Shown here: positions 26,276-35,547 of the stretch, piece by piece | Position numbering within the stretch: position 1 is the stretch's first letter | Layout of the letters: each line of letters opens with the position of its first letter | Source of the DNA: Mesobacillus sp. S13 | GTDB lineage: Bacteria > Bacillota > Bacilli > Bacillales > Cytobacillaceae | Assembly: GCF_020422885.1 (NCBI RefSeq) | Contig: NZ_CP084622.1 | Location: 4,742,132 to 4,806,131, forward strand | DNA length: 64,000 nt | Direction: 5' to 3' | Notes under the pieces: generated by a model | The model's input: the letters and a program-made list of their open reading frames with translations, nothing else | Database searches by the model: none | Told to the model about the DNA's origin: nothing | Made by a program: the position numbers and the translations under genes

Positions 26276-27241
26276 ATGAAAGCTTTAGTATTCGAACACT
26301 TTGGCGGTCCAGAAGTTTTAGCATACAAAGATATAAGTGATCCAATTATCGGGTCAGACGAAGTCCTTGTCAGAACAAAAGCAATCGGATTAAACTTTGC
26401 AGATATTTATCGAAGGAAAGGTAACTATCATTTAACAGGACAGCCTCCATACATCCTGGGTTATGAAGGTGCTGGAATTGTTGAGGAAGTTGGCAGTGGA
26501 GTATCTTCTGTTAAGATTGGGGATCGAATTGGATTTGCTGATGTTCCTTTTGCCAACGCAGAACTTGTGGCGGTACCTATAGAAAAAGCCATCCCGCTTC
26601 CAGAAAGTATTTCTTTCGAGACTGCAGCATCTATTCTGCTTCAGGGCTTAACTGCTCATTACCTCGTACATGACAGCTATGCTATTAAATCCGGAGATAT
26701 TGCAGTCATACATGCAGCAGCAGGTGGAGTTGGACAATTATTAATTCAAATGGTTCATCTACTTGGCGGAAAAACAATAGGACTTACCTCTTCTAAAAAT
26801 AAAGCAGAAATGGCCCTAAAAGCGGGAGCAGAGGAAGTATTCCTCTACCATGAAAATTGGGCAGACAAAATCATGCAAGTAACGAATGGGAATGGAGCAG
26901 ATGTAGTTTTCGAATCAGTCGGTTCTACATTATCAGAAAGTTTTTCTGCAACTAAAGTAGGCGGTACGGTGGTATTCTTTGGTATGGCCGGCGGTGACCC
27001 TCAACCCGTGGATCCAAGAATGTTAATGGATACTTCGAAGACCCTAACAGGCGGCGACCTCTGGAATGTCCTTATTTCAAGAACAGAAAGAATAAACCGC
27101 GCACTGCAGTTGTTCAAGTGGATAGAGAATGGAGAATTACTCATACAGTCCCCTATCACATTCAAATTAAAGGACGGGCAGGAGGCTCATCAATTACTTG
27201 AAAGTCGCAGGAGCACAGGCAAAATTTTATTACTACCATAG
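26276..27241 (+). CDS. Quinone oxidoreductase / zinc-free alcohol dehydrogenase family protein
   Basis: The ~321-residue MDR-superfamily protein is of the NADPH:quinone reductase (QOR) type. It opens 'MKALVFEHFGGPEVL', has 'LGYEGAGIVEEVGSGV' with no structural-zinc cysteines, and the NADPH-binding 'VIHAAAGGVGQLLIQM'. It likely reduces quinones or reactive carbonyls in the cytoplasm. An ATG at 26258 precedes AAGAGG (26263-26268). The ATG at 26276 is 7 nt after that site and begins where the family begins, so it is chosen. A terminator follows. Confidence 0.88.
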   Translation: MKALVFEHFGGPEVLAYKDISDPIIGSDEVLVRTKAIGLNFADIYRRKGNYHLTGQPPYILGYEGAGIVEEVGSGVSSVKIGDRIGFADVPFANAELVAVPIEKAIPLPESISFETAASILLQGLTAHYLVHDSYAIKSGDIAVIHAAAGGVGQLLIQMVHLLGGKTIGLTSSKNKAEMALKAGAEEVFLYHENWADKIMQVTNGNGADVVFESVGSTLSESFSATKVGGTVVFFGMAGGDPQPVDPRMLMDTSKTLTGGDLWNVLISRTERINRALQLFKWIENGELLIQSPITFKLKDGQEAHQLLESRRSTGKILLLP

Positions 27242-27248
27242 AACGAAG

Positions 27249-27276
27249 AAAGGAGAACTGTAATTAGTTCTCCTTT
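27249..27276 (+). terminator. Terminator of the quinone oxidoreductase gene
   Basis: An 11-bp stem AAAGGAGAACT/AGTTCTCCTTT has a 6-nt loop and runs into T residues. Confidence 0.8.
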
Positions 27277-27381
27277 TTTAGTATTGAAATTTTCATCTCA
27301 CAAACATGCAAAACTTAATTTCTTATGATAATTTACTAACCTACTGATGATAAAGTGAAACTTCAACTCTTTGCTTTACCA

Positions 27382-27861
27382 CTATTTATGGTACGGTTCA
27401 CCGCGATTTATCCTGTAAGCCCGATAAATTTGCTCAACGAGGATCAATCGCATTAGTTGGTGAGGGAATGTCATTTTAGAGAAGGATAGTTGTTCATCGG
27501 CTCTTTTCAGTACTTCATCGCTCAGCCCTAGGGATCCGCCGATAACGAAAGCGATTTTGCTTTTTCCGTATGTGGCTAGTTTATCGAGTGTGTCGGCAAG
27601 TTCTTCTGATGACTTGAGCTTTCCGTTAATGGCGAGGGCGATCACATAGGCATCAGGGCCAATTTTTGCGAGGATCCGTTCGCCTTCTTTTTGCTTGACC
27701 TGGACCATTTCGGTTTCACTCAATTCCTCGGGCGCTTTTTCGTCAGGCACCTCGATCACTTCCACTTTTGCATAGCTTCCCAGACGTTTTAAGTACTCCT
27801 CAATCCCTTGCTTGAGGTATTTTTCTTTTAATTTGCCAACCGTCACGATTGAGATATTCAC
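27382..27861 (-). CDS. rlmH: 23S rRNA pseudouridine1915 N3-methyltransferase
   Basis: This 159-residue SPOUT methyltransferase modifies the pseudouridine at position 1915 of helix 69. The SAM-binding trefoil knot shows as '[18 protein letters not shown]' followed by '[27 protein letters not shown]' (in parts), and the C terminus 'GEPYHK' is invariant in the family. Starts at GTG 27873, ATG 27867 and GTG 27861 are possible. GTG 27861 gives [16 protein letters not shown], matching the family start and the usual 159 residues, with GGGG six nt upstream. Confidence 0.95.
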   Translation of the reverse strand: MNISIVTVGKLKEKYLKQGIEEYLKRLGSYAKVEVIEVPDEKAPEELSETEMVQVKQKEGERILAKIGPDAYVIALAINGKLKSSEELADTLDKLATYGKSKIAFVIGGSLGLSDEVLKRADEQLSFSKMTFPHQLMRLILVEQIYRAYRINRGEPYHK

Positions 27862-27907
27862 AGTCATCCCCACTTTACAAACAGATTACAAACAGTTTAC
27901 AAACAAC

Positions 27908-27949
27908 TTATCAACAGGAGTTATCCACATATTCACATCGATATCCACA
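27908..27949 (+). promoter_or_regulatory. DnaA-box cluster beside rlmH
   Basis: TTATCAACA (27908), perfect TTATCCACA (27921), ATATTCACA (27929) and ATATCCACA (27941) all lie in the same direction within 42 bp of non-coding DNA. One matches TTATNCACA exactly and three have one mismatch. The region is about 36 kb from dnaA. Confidence 0.5.
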
Positions 27950-27961
27950 TTTAGTAGGCGA

Positions 27962-28123
27962 TCATTCGTTCGCCACAATATATATAGCAGGTTGTCCACA
28001 GTATCCACAGATAAACTCCGACTTATCAACAGACTCTAATTTCGTTAATTGAGGTGCTGTTTCAAACTCATCAACCGCTTCATCCAGCGCCAATTCTACA
28101 TGTTCACCGCAACAATACTTCAT
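27962..28123 (-). CDS. CxxH/CxxC small zinc-binding-type protein (BA_5709 family)
   Basis: A 53-residue protein begins MKYCCGEHVELALDE and ends with 'FICGYCGQPAIYIVANE'. The first pair is C-x-x-H and the second C-x-x-C, so one metal ion is probably held. Proteins of this kind are found at the same place, next to rlmH/htrA, across Bacillus; function unknown. ATGs occur at 28132 and 28123. GAAAGG (28133-28138) touches the first, so the second is the start. It ends 100 bp before rlmH and is probably expressed with it. Confidence 0.8.
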   Translation of the reverse strand: MKYCCGEHVELALDEAVDEFETAPQLTKLESVDKSEFICGYCGQPAIYIVANE

Positions 28124-28211
28124 AACACTCATCCTTTCAGCTTCCTTTTATATGATTATTATTTGCTTATTTTCCCTTTAAAATTTATCCACAATGACCA
28201 TTCTAACATAC

Positions 28212-28333
28212 GAAAAGCGGAAGCGCCTTGGTCAGCCCCGACAAGCGCTGGAGGGCCTGACCGTGAAGTCGTTCTTTGACTTCATTGGCAGGACCGAAGC
28301 GTCTCGAGGGGCTAGGCGCTGTAGCTAGACACT
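28212..28333. repeat. Dispersed intergenic repeat, copy B (complete)
   Basis: This ~122-bp block starts GAAAAGCGGAAGCGCC and ends GTAGCTAGACACTATT. It is the reverse complement of copy A with about 80-85% identity by eye. It contains the internal hairpin GAAGTC-GTTCTTT-GACTTC and longer pairing arms at the ends. It sits between htrA and the CxxH/CxxC gene. Confidence 0.8.
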
Positions 28334-28371
28334 ATTCTTATTACATAATTCATACTTCTTATTAGAAAAAA

Positions 28372-28394
28372 ACAGGAAGCATTACGCCTCCTGT
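28372..28394 (-). terminator. Terminator of htrA
   Basis: A 9-bp stem (28372-28380 with 28386-28394) has one G-U pair and a 5-nt loop and is followed by T7 on the minus strand. Confidence 0.85.
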
Positions 28395-28409
28395 CCTTAT
28401 CCACAACTC

Positions 28410-29645
28410 CTATAATGTTTCTCCACCCAACTTCATTGTTGTTTCTTCCAGCTGGCCATTTCGATAGTACTTGACCTGCATATCGTCGCCAACCTTCTTT
28501 TTATTGTAAAGATGCTTGCGGAGGTCAACGACGTCACGAATTTCCGCACCATCCATTTCAATAATGACATCATACTCCTTCAATCCTGCCTGGGCAGCCG
28601 GTGAATTTGGCTGTACACCTCTGATTGCCACACCGTAGTTCACTTCCTTAGGAAGCTTCAGAGTATTCTGCTGGTGGTAAGATGAAATTTCATTGACTGA
28701 GGCCAATTCAACGCCCATGAATGGCCGCTGTACTTCCCCTGTTTTCTCCAAATCCTCGATGATTGGAGCCGCGTAATTGATTGGGATCGATAAACCGATT
28801 CCTTCTACAGCACTTTGGGCAATTTTCATCGAGTTAATGCCCACCACCTGGCCATCGATATTAATCAAAGCCCCTCCACTGTTGCCAGGGTTAATTGCTG
28901 CATCAGTCTGTAAAACTTCTGCTTGCCAATCGGGGGTTCCGTCCTGGTTGATATCGACTGGAATCGCCCGTTCTAAACCAGAGATGATTCCCTGTGTAAC
29001 AGATCCTGAAAAAGTTAGTCCGAGTGGGTTACCAATTGCTATGACCGGTTCACCTGGTTTCAAGTTGTCTGAGTTTCCGAATTCAGCAACAACCTCAATC
29101 TGATCGGCTGAGACTTCCAATACAGCCAGGTCAGTCCAGATATCGCTTCCTAAGAGCTTGGCAGGTATTTTCGTTCCGTCGCTCAAACTTACCTCTAGTG
29201 CAGAGGCTTCAGCCACAACATGATGGTTTGTGACGATATAGGCTTTGCCGCCCTCTTTCTTATAAATTACGCCAGATCCCGTTCCGCCCGATTCCTGGGA
29301 TTGCCCCCAGAAGCTCGTGCTCTCCTGGATATTCGTAATGCCCACTACAGCATCTCCCGCCTTGTCGACGGCTTCAGTGATCTGCGAGTAGACATCAATG
29401 GATACATTTTTTTTAGAAGTATTGCCATCTTCACTTTCTTCCGCAGGCTTTTCATCAGTTACAGCTGTTTGGTTATGAGGTTCTATTTTGTATGGCAACA
29501 CATCCAAGTTAGCTAATAGAGGAATCGAGAAGATCACCAATAATGCACCAATGACTGCACCTGCCAGGCTGGCCCAGAAAAAGCCGCCTTTCCTGCTATT
29601 TTGCGGTTTATACCGACTTTGATAATCCTGATCATAATAACCCAA
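28410..29645 (-). CDS. htrC: HtrA-like serine protease, membrane anchored (YyxA/HtrC)
   Basis: The ~411-residue protein has a short cytoplasmic N terminus, one transmembrane helix (about residues 25-45), a trypsin-like protease domain and a C-terminal PDZ domain. The catalytic triad is seen as H142 in 'TNHHVV', an aspartate in 'WTDLAVL' and S256 in 'GNSGGAL'. It degrades or refolds damaged secreted proteins outside the membrane. It ends the wal cluster but has a terminator before it, so it is probably separately transcribed. The frame opens at a TTG at 29675 with no ribosome site. The TTG at 29645, 10 nt after AAAGGA and giving 'MGYYDQDY', looks better. Confidence 0.85.
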   Translation of the reverse strand: MGYYDQDYQSRYKPQNSRKGGFFWASLAGAVIGALLVIFSIPLLANLDVLPYKIEPHNQTAVTDEKPAEESEDGNTSKKNVSIDVYSQITEAVDKAGDAVVGITNIQESTSFWGQSQESGGTGSGVIYKKEGGKAYIVTNHHVVAEASALEVSLSDGTKIPAKLLGSDIWTDLAVLEVSADQIEVVAEFGNSDNLKPGEPVIAIGNPLGLTFSGSVTQGIISGLERAIPVDINQDGTPDWQAEVLQTDAAINPGNSGGALINIDGQVVGINSMKIAQSAVEGIGLSIPINYAAPIIEDLEKTGEVQRPFMGVELASVNEISSYHQQNTLKLPKEVNYGVAIRGVQPNSPAAQAGLKEYDVIIEMDGAEIRDVVDLRKHLYNKKKVGDDMQVKYYRNGQLEETTMKLGGETL

Positions 29646-29764
29646 TGTCCACCAATCCTTTCTTTCATCGACCAATAGATACGTTAGTTATTTTTATATA
29701 GATTATTATACTACCAGTGAAGGTAATTTCTAAATCATAAGCCTCTCTATAACCTGGAAAATAA

Positions 29765-29807
29765 AAAGGAGCAAAAGCATCCTTATGAACTGTGCCTTTA
29801 CTCCTTT
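29765..29807 (-). terminator. Terminator of the wal operon
   Basis: AAAGGAG (29765-29771) pairs with CTCCTTT (29801-29807), with further pairing inside. On the minus strand the stem is followed by TTTTTATTTT. Confidence 0.65.
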
Positions 29808-29834
29808 ACTTATTCATTCATTGCCATAAACAAA

Positions 29835-30629
29835 CTAAATTGTTGTCAAAGGAGTTGGAGTCTTCGGATCTGTATCTAGCAAATCGAACTGCTCTCCAAC
29901 TAAGATGCCTTTGCCTTCCAGGGTTTGGGTGACTGACATCCTGGCAAGGTCCTTCATGTTGTTATCCGTGCTTAAATGAGCCAGATAAATCCGTTTTGTC
30001 TTATCCCCTGCGACCTCGCTCATCGCGACAGCTGCATCCTCATTCGAGACATGACCATAATCACTCAGGATCCGTCGCTTGACGCTCCATGGATATCTCC
30101 CCATCCTCAGCATCTGGACATCATGGTTGCTTTCGAACACATAGGCATCAGCATTGGAGATGATCCCCTTCATCCGGTCGCTGACATAGCCAGTGTCCGT
30201 GATGAGCACCAACTTTTTGCCGTCTTTATGGAATACGTAGAACATCGGCTCTGCCGCGTCATGCGAGACACCGAAGGATTCAATATCCAGACCGCCAAAG
30301 GCTTTCACGGTTTCCATGTCAAAAGAGAATTTCTGCTCTAGCGGGACTTCCCCAATCAAGCCGTCCATCGCTTTCCAAGTCTTTTCATTCGCATAGATTG
30401 GCAGCTTATACTTACGGGCAACGATTCCTATGCCTTTTATATGATCGCTATGTTCATGCGTCACTAATATACCAGAGAGGTCTTTCATATTGCGGCCGAT
30501 TTGCTTGAATAATGCCTCCATCTGTTTGCCGCTCAATCCAGCATCCACCAAAAAGGATTGGCCCTCCGTCTCCACATAGATCGCATTTCCCGTACTCCCG
30601 CTGGCGAGAACACTAAAATGCAAACTCAT
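29835..30629 (-). CDS. walJ: MBL-fold metallohydrolase WalJ (YycJ)
   Basis: The 264-residue metallo-beta-lactamase-fold protein has the metal motif '[10 protein letters not shown]' near residue 58, 'LITDTGYVS' and 'SNHDVQML'. It is the conserved last gene of the walRKHIJ operon and begins 6 bp after walI. In B. subtilis YycJ has been linked to mismatch repair as a 5'-3' exonuclease. It is cytoplasmic, lacking a signal peptide. Confidence 0.93.
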   Translation of the reverse strand: MSLHFSVLASGSTGNAIYVETEGQSFLVDAGLSGKQMEALFKQIGRNMKDLSGILVTHEHSDHIKGIGIVARKYKLPIYANEKTWKAMDGLIGEVPLEQKFSFDMETVKAFGGLDIESFGVSHDAAEPMFYVFHKDGKKLVLITDTGYVSDRMKGIISNADAYVFESNHDVQMLRMGRYPWSVKRRILSDYGHVSNEDAAVAMSEVAGDKTKRIYLAHLSTDNNMKDLARMSVTQTLEGKGILVGEQFDLLDTDPKTPTPLTTI

Positions 30630-30635
30630 ATCTAT

Positions 30636-31430
30636 TCACTCCGTCACTTTAATTTCTCCGTCTGACAACGGGATGACCCTACCCTCGAATGCATGTACAA
30701 AAAGGTTCTCCTTGCCATTGACTTCAATCCTCCATGTCGGTGTCACAACATGTGAGGCAGTCAGGGAAACAAGAGTGGAATAACCTAATTTAAAATCGGT
30801 AATTTTACTCTTCGGCTTGATCAAACCTTTTTTATATAGAGTTTCCACCGCCCTTAATGGCGGCAGTAATTCTTCTGCTTCCGAGAGCTCATCGATGATC
30901 TCCACATATGTTTGCTTATACGAAGTCACTTCATTATTTTCATTGAAATAAAACGTCAATTTCGCATTGCTGTTATAGTAAAATGTCTTATTGTCGTGTT
31001 CCTGGTAATACGTAATCGTTTTACCTTCATCATTTTTACTCCAGAACTTATACTCTTCACCAGCAAAAATGTTCGCTTTTATAAAATCAGACAGCTCGGC
31101 CGGCTGGAACTTGCTCGTTAATTTAAACGGCTTGTCCAGCTTAGCTTCAATAGAAGTCCCATCCCCCAGACTGACTGTCTGCCCTTTGGTCTTTGCCATC
31201 TCCTCGGTCGTGAAGACTTTCGTCCGCACACTTAGATACTGCTCTTTCTTTTTGATATCAGGGAGTTCAACATAGGTGATATCATCATTCTTCAGCTTTT
31301 CCTCCAAGGTCGCTTCCTTTGGGATTTCATACTGGGCAGCATCCCTCGTATTATTGAACTGATAGACAAGATAGACATCGAGGACGAGGAACGTAAGAAT
31401 AAAGATTGTCTTGATCCTACTCCAATCCAT
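30636..31430 (-). CDS. walI: WalI (YycI), regulator of the WalK sensor
   Basis: The 264-residue protein has one N-terminal transmembrane helix ('IKTIFILTFLVLDVYLVY') and an extracellular YycI domain. It forms a complex with WalH and WalK in the membrane that restrains WalK activity. It overlaps the end of walH by 14 bp, which implies translational coupling. Weak sequence conservation but clear position and topology. Confidence 0.92.
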   Translation of the reverse strand: MDWSRIKTIFILTFLVLDVYLVYQFNNTRDAAQYEIPKEATLEEKLKNDDITYVELPDIKKKEQYLSVRTKVFTTEEMAKTKGQTVSLGDGTSIEAKLDKPFKLTSKFQPAELSDFIKANIFAGEEYKFWSKNDEGKTITYYQEHDNKTFYYNSNAKLTFYFNENNEVTSYKQTYVEIIDELSEAEELLPPLRAVETLYKKGLIKPKSKITDFKLGYSTLVSLTASHVVTPTWRIEVNGKENLFVHAFEGRVIPLSDGEIKVTE

Positions 31431-32730
31431 TATTCAATTCCTCCTCCCATATCAGCTGCCTCCACTGCTGATCATATAAATAGAACCAGCCCGGCTCCAG
31501 CAGAATCAATGAATTTTCTGGTCCCTGAGTCATGTAATAGCCAGGCATAAGGTTTTGAAGCAGCTCCAGCTTGAAATCCTTCTTGCTTTGCAGGTACTCC
31601 AGCGCTTCATATCCGGACGGCAATGTCTTTGTGACGACATCCGGATTCAAAGGCAGTTCCAGGTGGAATCCTGGGCGCACATATCTGCTGATTTCCGATT
31701 GTCTCCACTGCTGATAGATCTCTGACATCCCTATTTGGTTAAACACAGGGTACCCTTCCTTGCTGTACAGTCGGAAAAGGACATTCTGGTTAAAATCATC
31801 CTTATACACATATCGGTACGTTTCTGTCCAGCCGCCATGGCTATTCACAAACTCGATGCTTTTCTGTAGAACATTGTTCGTGCCGATAACCGAATCACCA
31901 GTCCGAACTGGATTCACATAGTTAATCATATTGGTTTGCGTATCCACGATCATTTTGCTGGCATCATCTGTGTATTCTTCAACACCCTCCACCACACTGC
32001 GCTGAACAAAGCTCGGATCCGCAAATAGCGCATCCTTGAACTGTTCTGAATCCAATGGATTTTGATAATAGGTATGCATCACCATATTCACTTCTTCGGT
32101 TGGCAGATAGATCTTCCTAATGTCTGAAACGGTATATAGGAAATATGGCGTCAGCCTTTTTGAAGTATCATAGTATTTTTTTGTAAAACTATTTATATAG
32201 GAAGGACTGACATTGCTTACATAGACTTCCTGGTTTTTTTGCGAGTAAAAATAGACTATTCCTTCTTGCTTTTGCTGGGTTTCTGAATTGATGATAATCC
32301 TGTCAAAATCAAACTTCGGGATATTCTTCTCGTCAATATTCAATACTCTTTTATAGAGTTCGATCGGTATTTCATCCGGAAAAATGATTTCGGTATTTTC
32401 ACCCTGGACTATTCTTTCATTAAAATCACTGATTCGTCCGGGATATTGTTCCACATCAAAGTATTTCCATTTCGAAATGACTCCAATAAGATCATCAATA
32501 TGGCCATTGTCTACAGAGCCAAACTGTTTCCCGCCTACATGATAAATAATCTGGTGTGGCTTAACGATTTTCTTAAGTTCCTTCTGTGTGGCAATGTTGA
32601 TTTCTTCAACTGTTCTTTGATTGTTGACCAACTCATATTCCGGCTGGTATGTCCAAATATTCCAGGTTAAAAAACCACTCAGCGCGACGAGAAATGTTAA
32701 AATAACAGATTTTATATTTTCATATGTCAT
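31417..32730 (-). CDS. walH: WalH (YycH), regulator of the WalK sensor
   Basis: The ~437-residue protein has one N-terminal transmembrane helix ('IKSVILTFLVALSGFLTW') and a large extracellular YycH domain. With WalI it tunes WalK. AGAGGATG lies 7 nt before the ATG at 32730, which overlaps the walK stop as ATGA. The longer TTG start at 32736 is less likely. Third gene of the operon. Confidence 0.92.
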   Translation of the reverse strand: MTYENIKSVILTFLVALSGFLTWNIWTYQPEYELVNNQRTVEEINIATQKELKKIVKPHQIIYHVGGKQFGSVDNGHIDDLIGVISKWKYFDVEQYPGRISDFNERIVQGENTEIIFPDEIPIELYKRVLNIDEKNIPKFDFDRIIINSETQQKQEGIVYFYSQKNQEVYVSNVSPSYINSFTKKYYDTSKRLTPYFLYTVSDIRKIYLPTEEVNMVMHTYYQNPLDSEQFKDALFADPSFVQRSVVEGVEEYTDDASKMIVDTQTNMINYVNPVRTGDSVIGTNNVLQKSIEFVNSHGGWTETYRYVYKDDFNQNVLFRLYSKEGYPVFNQIGMSEIYQQWRQSEISRYVRPGFHLELPLNPDVVTKTLPSGYEALEYLQSKKDFKLELLQNLMPGYYMTQGPENSLILLEPGWFYLYDQQWRQLIWEEELNNGLE

Positions 32731-34547
32731 GACCAATCATCCTCTGCACTTCGGTCATATGGAAGCGTAAATTGAACAGTAGTTCCCTTTCCCTCCACAC
32801 TTTCTGCCCATATTCTGCCGCCATGGGCATTGACCATTTCCTTGGCGATGGCCAGCCCAAGTCCTGTACCGCCAAGTTTCCTTGTCCTGGCTTTATCGAC
32901 ACGGTAAAAGCGGTCGAAAATTTTATCAAGATTATCTTTCGGGATGCCGACCCCTTCGTCAGAGATGCTAGCGACAATCTGGTCATCCAGCTCTTTCACT
33001 TCGAACGTAATTTTTCCGCCTTCAGGTGAATACTTCATAGCATTAGAAATGATATTATCAAGTACTTGCGTAATTTTATCTTCATCTATTTCTACGAAAA
33101 TCGCATCCTCTGTGATTTCCCTTTTGAAGGAAACATTTTGTTCCTTCGTCATTTCAAATCGGTCAATGATCCTGTTAAAAAAGATCGGAAAGTTGACCCA
33201 TTCTTTTGAAAGGCGATAATCGACGCTATCCAGTTTTGAAAGCTGGAGCAAATCGTTAACAAGCCGGATCATCCGCTCTGTTTCACCTCTGGTCGTCTCT
33301 AGGAAGTTTGGAGCGATTTCCTCATCCCTCCAAGCTCCTTCCGCTAACGCTTCGAGATAGCTGCGCATCGTTGTCAGTGGAGTACGCAGTTCATGGGAAA
33401 CATTCGCAACAAATTCGCGTCTCTCCATATCAATTTTCTCTTGTTCCGTGATATCGTACAGAACAGCAATCAATCCATTCACAAAGCCACTTTCCTTCTG
33501 AATCACAGAAAAGTTTGCCCGAAGGATAAATGGCTTGCTTTTCGTACTGTAATCCAGGACGATTGAATCTTTCTCCTGCAGTAAATCTTCAAACGTATAG
33601 TTTTCATCCAGTCCAAGCACGGAAACCAAGGGTTGTGACAGCACTGTTTCACGTGGAACACCAAGCATCTGTGTCGCAGGGTCATTGATCAGGATGATGC
33701 GTCCCTTCCGGTCAGTCGAAATGACTCCGTCGGTCATATAGGAAATGACAGAGGACAGCTTCCTTTTCTCCCCTTCAGTTGTTGCCTGGGCTTCCTGCAG
33801 CTTCTTCGTCAGATTGTTGAAAGTGATCGCAAGTTGGCCAATTTCATCGTAGCCATACACTTTTACCTTCCTGGAAAAATTGCCGCGCGTCATGGCCAGG
33901 GCTTGTTTACGCATATCAGATATCGGCCTCGTGATCGTCTGTGCCAGCAAGATGCCCAAAATGGCTGTAAAAATCAGGGCAATGGCTGTTCCGGTAGCCA
34001 GGATTTTATTGATATCATTCATCTGCTCAAAGATATCATCAATCTGGGCTACAAGATAGACAGCGCCTATTGCTTCACTGTTATGCATGATAGGTGTGGA
34101 CAGTACCCAAACCCTATCATTGCCTTTCAACTGGATTCCGTCTTCATCTTCTTCAAAGATGATCGAACGCTTGATTTTGACATCAGGTGTCCTTTGCCCC
34201 ACCATTCCCTGATTAGTGGAACTTGATGTACCTAGTACTTTAAAGCTGCTTCCGTCAATTACCCGGATTTCAGAAATATCATTGGCTTTATAATCTCTTA
34301 AAATCTCCCTGATCGCTTCCTCTTTCGTCGGATCTTCCTTTCCGCGCTCCTTGACTAGCTCTTCCTGTATATCATAAACCAGCAGGTCCACACGGGATTT
34401 TATAGAATCCTGGTAATTCGTCATCAGGGTCGTCTCAAGTTTGCGGACAAAGTAAACTCCGATGATTTGCATGGCAACCAGAATAAGCAGGACATAAATA
34501 ATCACAAATTTAAGATGAATGGAGCGAAAGAAACCTACCTTTTTCAT
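32727..34547 (-). CDS. walK: Sensor histidine kinase WalK (YycG)
   Basis: The 606-residue essential kinase of cell-wall homeostasis. Two transmembrane helices (about 10-33 and 182-203) flank an extracellular PAS-like (Cache) domain. HAMP, cytoplasmic PAS, HisKA with H385 in 'VANVSHELRTPL' and HATPase_c with 'NAMKYSPEGG', 'DEGVGIP' and 'GTGLGLAI' follow. It responds to lipid II or division state and phosphorylates WalR. It starts 8 bp after walR. A perfect parS site (33645-33660) lies inside the coding region, as in B. subtilis. Confidence 0.97.
   Translation of the reverse strand: MKKVGFFRSIHLKFVIIYVLLILVAMQIIGVYFVRKLETTLMTNYQDSIKSRVDLLVYDIQEELVKERGKEDPTKEEAIREILRDYKANDISEIRVIDGSSFKVLGTSSSTNQGMVGQRTPDVKIKRSIIFEEDEDGIQLKGNDRVWVLSTPIMHNSEAIGAVYLVAQIDDIFEQMNDINKILATGTAIALIFTAILGILLAQTITRPISDMRKQALAMTRGNFSRKVKVYGYDEIGQLAITFNNLTKKLQEAQATTEGEKRKLSSVISYMTDGVISTDRKGRIILINDPATQMLGVPRETVLSQPLVSVLGLDENYTFEDLLQEKDSIVLDYSTKSKPFILRANFSVIQKESGFVNGLIAVLYDITEQEKIDMERREFVANVSHELRTPLTTMRSYLEALAEGAWRDEEIAPNFLETTRGETERMIRLVNDLLQLSKLDSVDYRLSKEWVNFPIFFNRIIDRFEMTKEQNVSFKREITEDAIFVEIDEDKITQVLDNIISNAMKYSPEGGKITFEVKELDDQIVASISDEGVGIPKDNLDKIFDRFYRVDKARTRKLGGTGLGLAIAKEMVNAHGGRIWAESVEGKGTTVQFTLPYDRSAEDDWS
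33645..33660. promoter_or_regulatory. parS site inside walK
   Basis: TGTTTCACGTGGAACA matches the B. subtilis parS consensus TGTTNCACGTGAAACA (read on the other strand as TGTTCCACGTGAAACA). Spo0J (ParB) loads here and recruits condensin. Confidence 0.92.
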
Positions 34548-34555
34548 CCCTGTCC

Positions 34556-35266
34556 TTACTCCTGCTCAGAGTTTCTCAAATAGTATCCTACTCCTCGTCT
34601 TGTCACGATCCATGTCGGGTGGCTTGGATTATCTTCGATTTTTTCGCGAAGACGTCTCACCGTTACGTCTACTGTTCGGACATCTCCATAGTAGTCATAA
34701 CCCCATACCGTTTGCAGCAAGTGCTCCCTTGTCATGACTTGTCCAATATGCTTGGCAAGATAATGGAGAAGCTCGAATTCACGATGCGTCAATTCAATCG
34801 TTTCTCCTCTTTTAGAAACAACATAAGCATCCGGGTGGATCGTCAAGGAACCAACCGAAATTTCATTGGATTCTTCCTGTTCATCTTCTTTGATGGCATT
34901 CTGCTGATGGCGACGCAGGTTTGCTTTTACCCTGGCAATCAATTCCCTTGTGCTGAAGGGCTTGGTGACATAATCATCCGCTCCAAGTTCAAGTCCGAGA
35001 ACCTTATCAATTTCAGAGTCTTTAGCAGTCAGCATGATAATCGGCATCTCATATTTTTTACGGACCTCACGGCATACTTCCATGCCATCACGCATCGGCA
35101 GCATGATATCCAGCAGGATCAAATCTGGCTGGACTTCCTCCACCATCTCAACTGCCTGATTCCCATCATATGCACAGTAAACATCATAGCCCTCTTTTTT
35201 TAGATTAAACTGTAAAATATCTGCAATTGGTTTTTCATCGTCTACTACGAGTATTTTCTTTTCCAT
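34556..35266 (-). CDS. walR: Response regulator WalR (YycF)
   Basis: The 236-residue OmpR/PhoB-type regulator has a receiver domain with phospho-acceptor D53 ('LLDIMLP') and lysine in 'LTAKDSE'. The winged-helix DNA-binding domain has '[13 protein letters not shown]' and '[13 protein letters not shown]'. It activates autolysin genes and represses their inhibitors by binding TGTWAH-N5-TGTWAH. The frame continues upstream to 35296, but AAAGGAGA just before the ATG at 35266 and the family start '[11 protein letters not shown]' decide. First gene of the operon. Confidence 0.97.
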   Translation of the reverse strand: MEKKILVVDDEKPIADILQFNLKKEGYDVYCAYDGNQAVEMVEEVQPDLILLDIMLPMRDGMEVCREVRKKYEMPIIMLTAKDSEIDKVLGLELGADDYVTKPFSTRELIARVKANLRRHQQNAIKEDEQEESNEISVGSLTIHPDAYVVSKRGETIELTHREFELLHYLAKHIGQVMTREHLLQTVWGYDYYGDVRTVDVTVRRLREKIEDNPSHPTWIVTRRGVGYYLRNSEQE

Positions 35267-35494
35267 ACCAATTCTCCTTTTAAGCCAAATTATCAATCGT
35301 ATATGAATAATTCTTATCTTTGTAAAAATGCTATCTTATCTATTTTACTGTAAATCAGAGAAAAACTGAATTTTTCTGTTATATAACTTCTATTCTTCTC
35401 TTCCCAATTGTACCAATCCTGCCCATAACAATAAACTGTCAGGATTATTATGATGTTGGACCATCGCAAAGGAACAAGGCAAGCTCTAATAAAA

Positions 35495-35521
35495 AAAGTC
35501 TCTAGTTTGGCTAGAGACTTT
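35495..35521 (-). terminator. Terminator of the M23 hydrolase gene
   Basis: An 11-bp perfect stem AAAGTCTCTAG/CTAGAGACTTT has a 5-nt loop. T-rich sequence follows on the minus strand. Confidence 0.85.
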
Positions 35522-35547
35522 CATTGTAATGAACTTAGTTAAACAAC

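Noticed and set aside
27992..28031. Further DnaA-box-like sites (TTGTCCACA, GTATCCACA, TTATCAACA)
   Set aside because: They lie inside the CxxH/CxxC gene; the first two simply encode its C-x-x-C motif (TGTGGATACTGTGGA on the coding strand), so the match is probably coincidental.
27878..28039. Short plus-strand frames across the DnaA-box gap
   Set aside because: They lack a ribosome site and overlap the end of rlmH and the CxxH/CxxC gene, which explain the region better.
34619..35203. 194-codon plus-strand frame
   Set aside because: Antisense to walR; no start signal.
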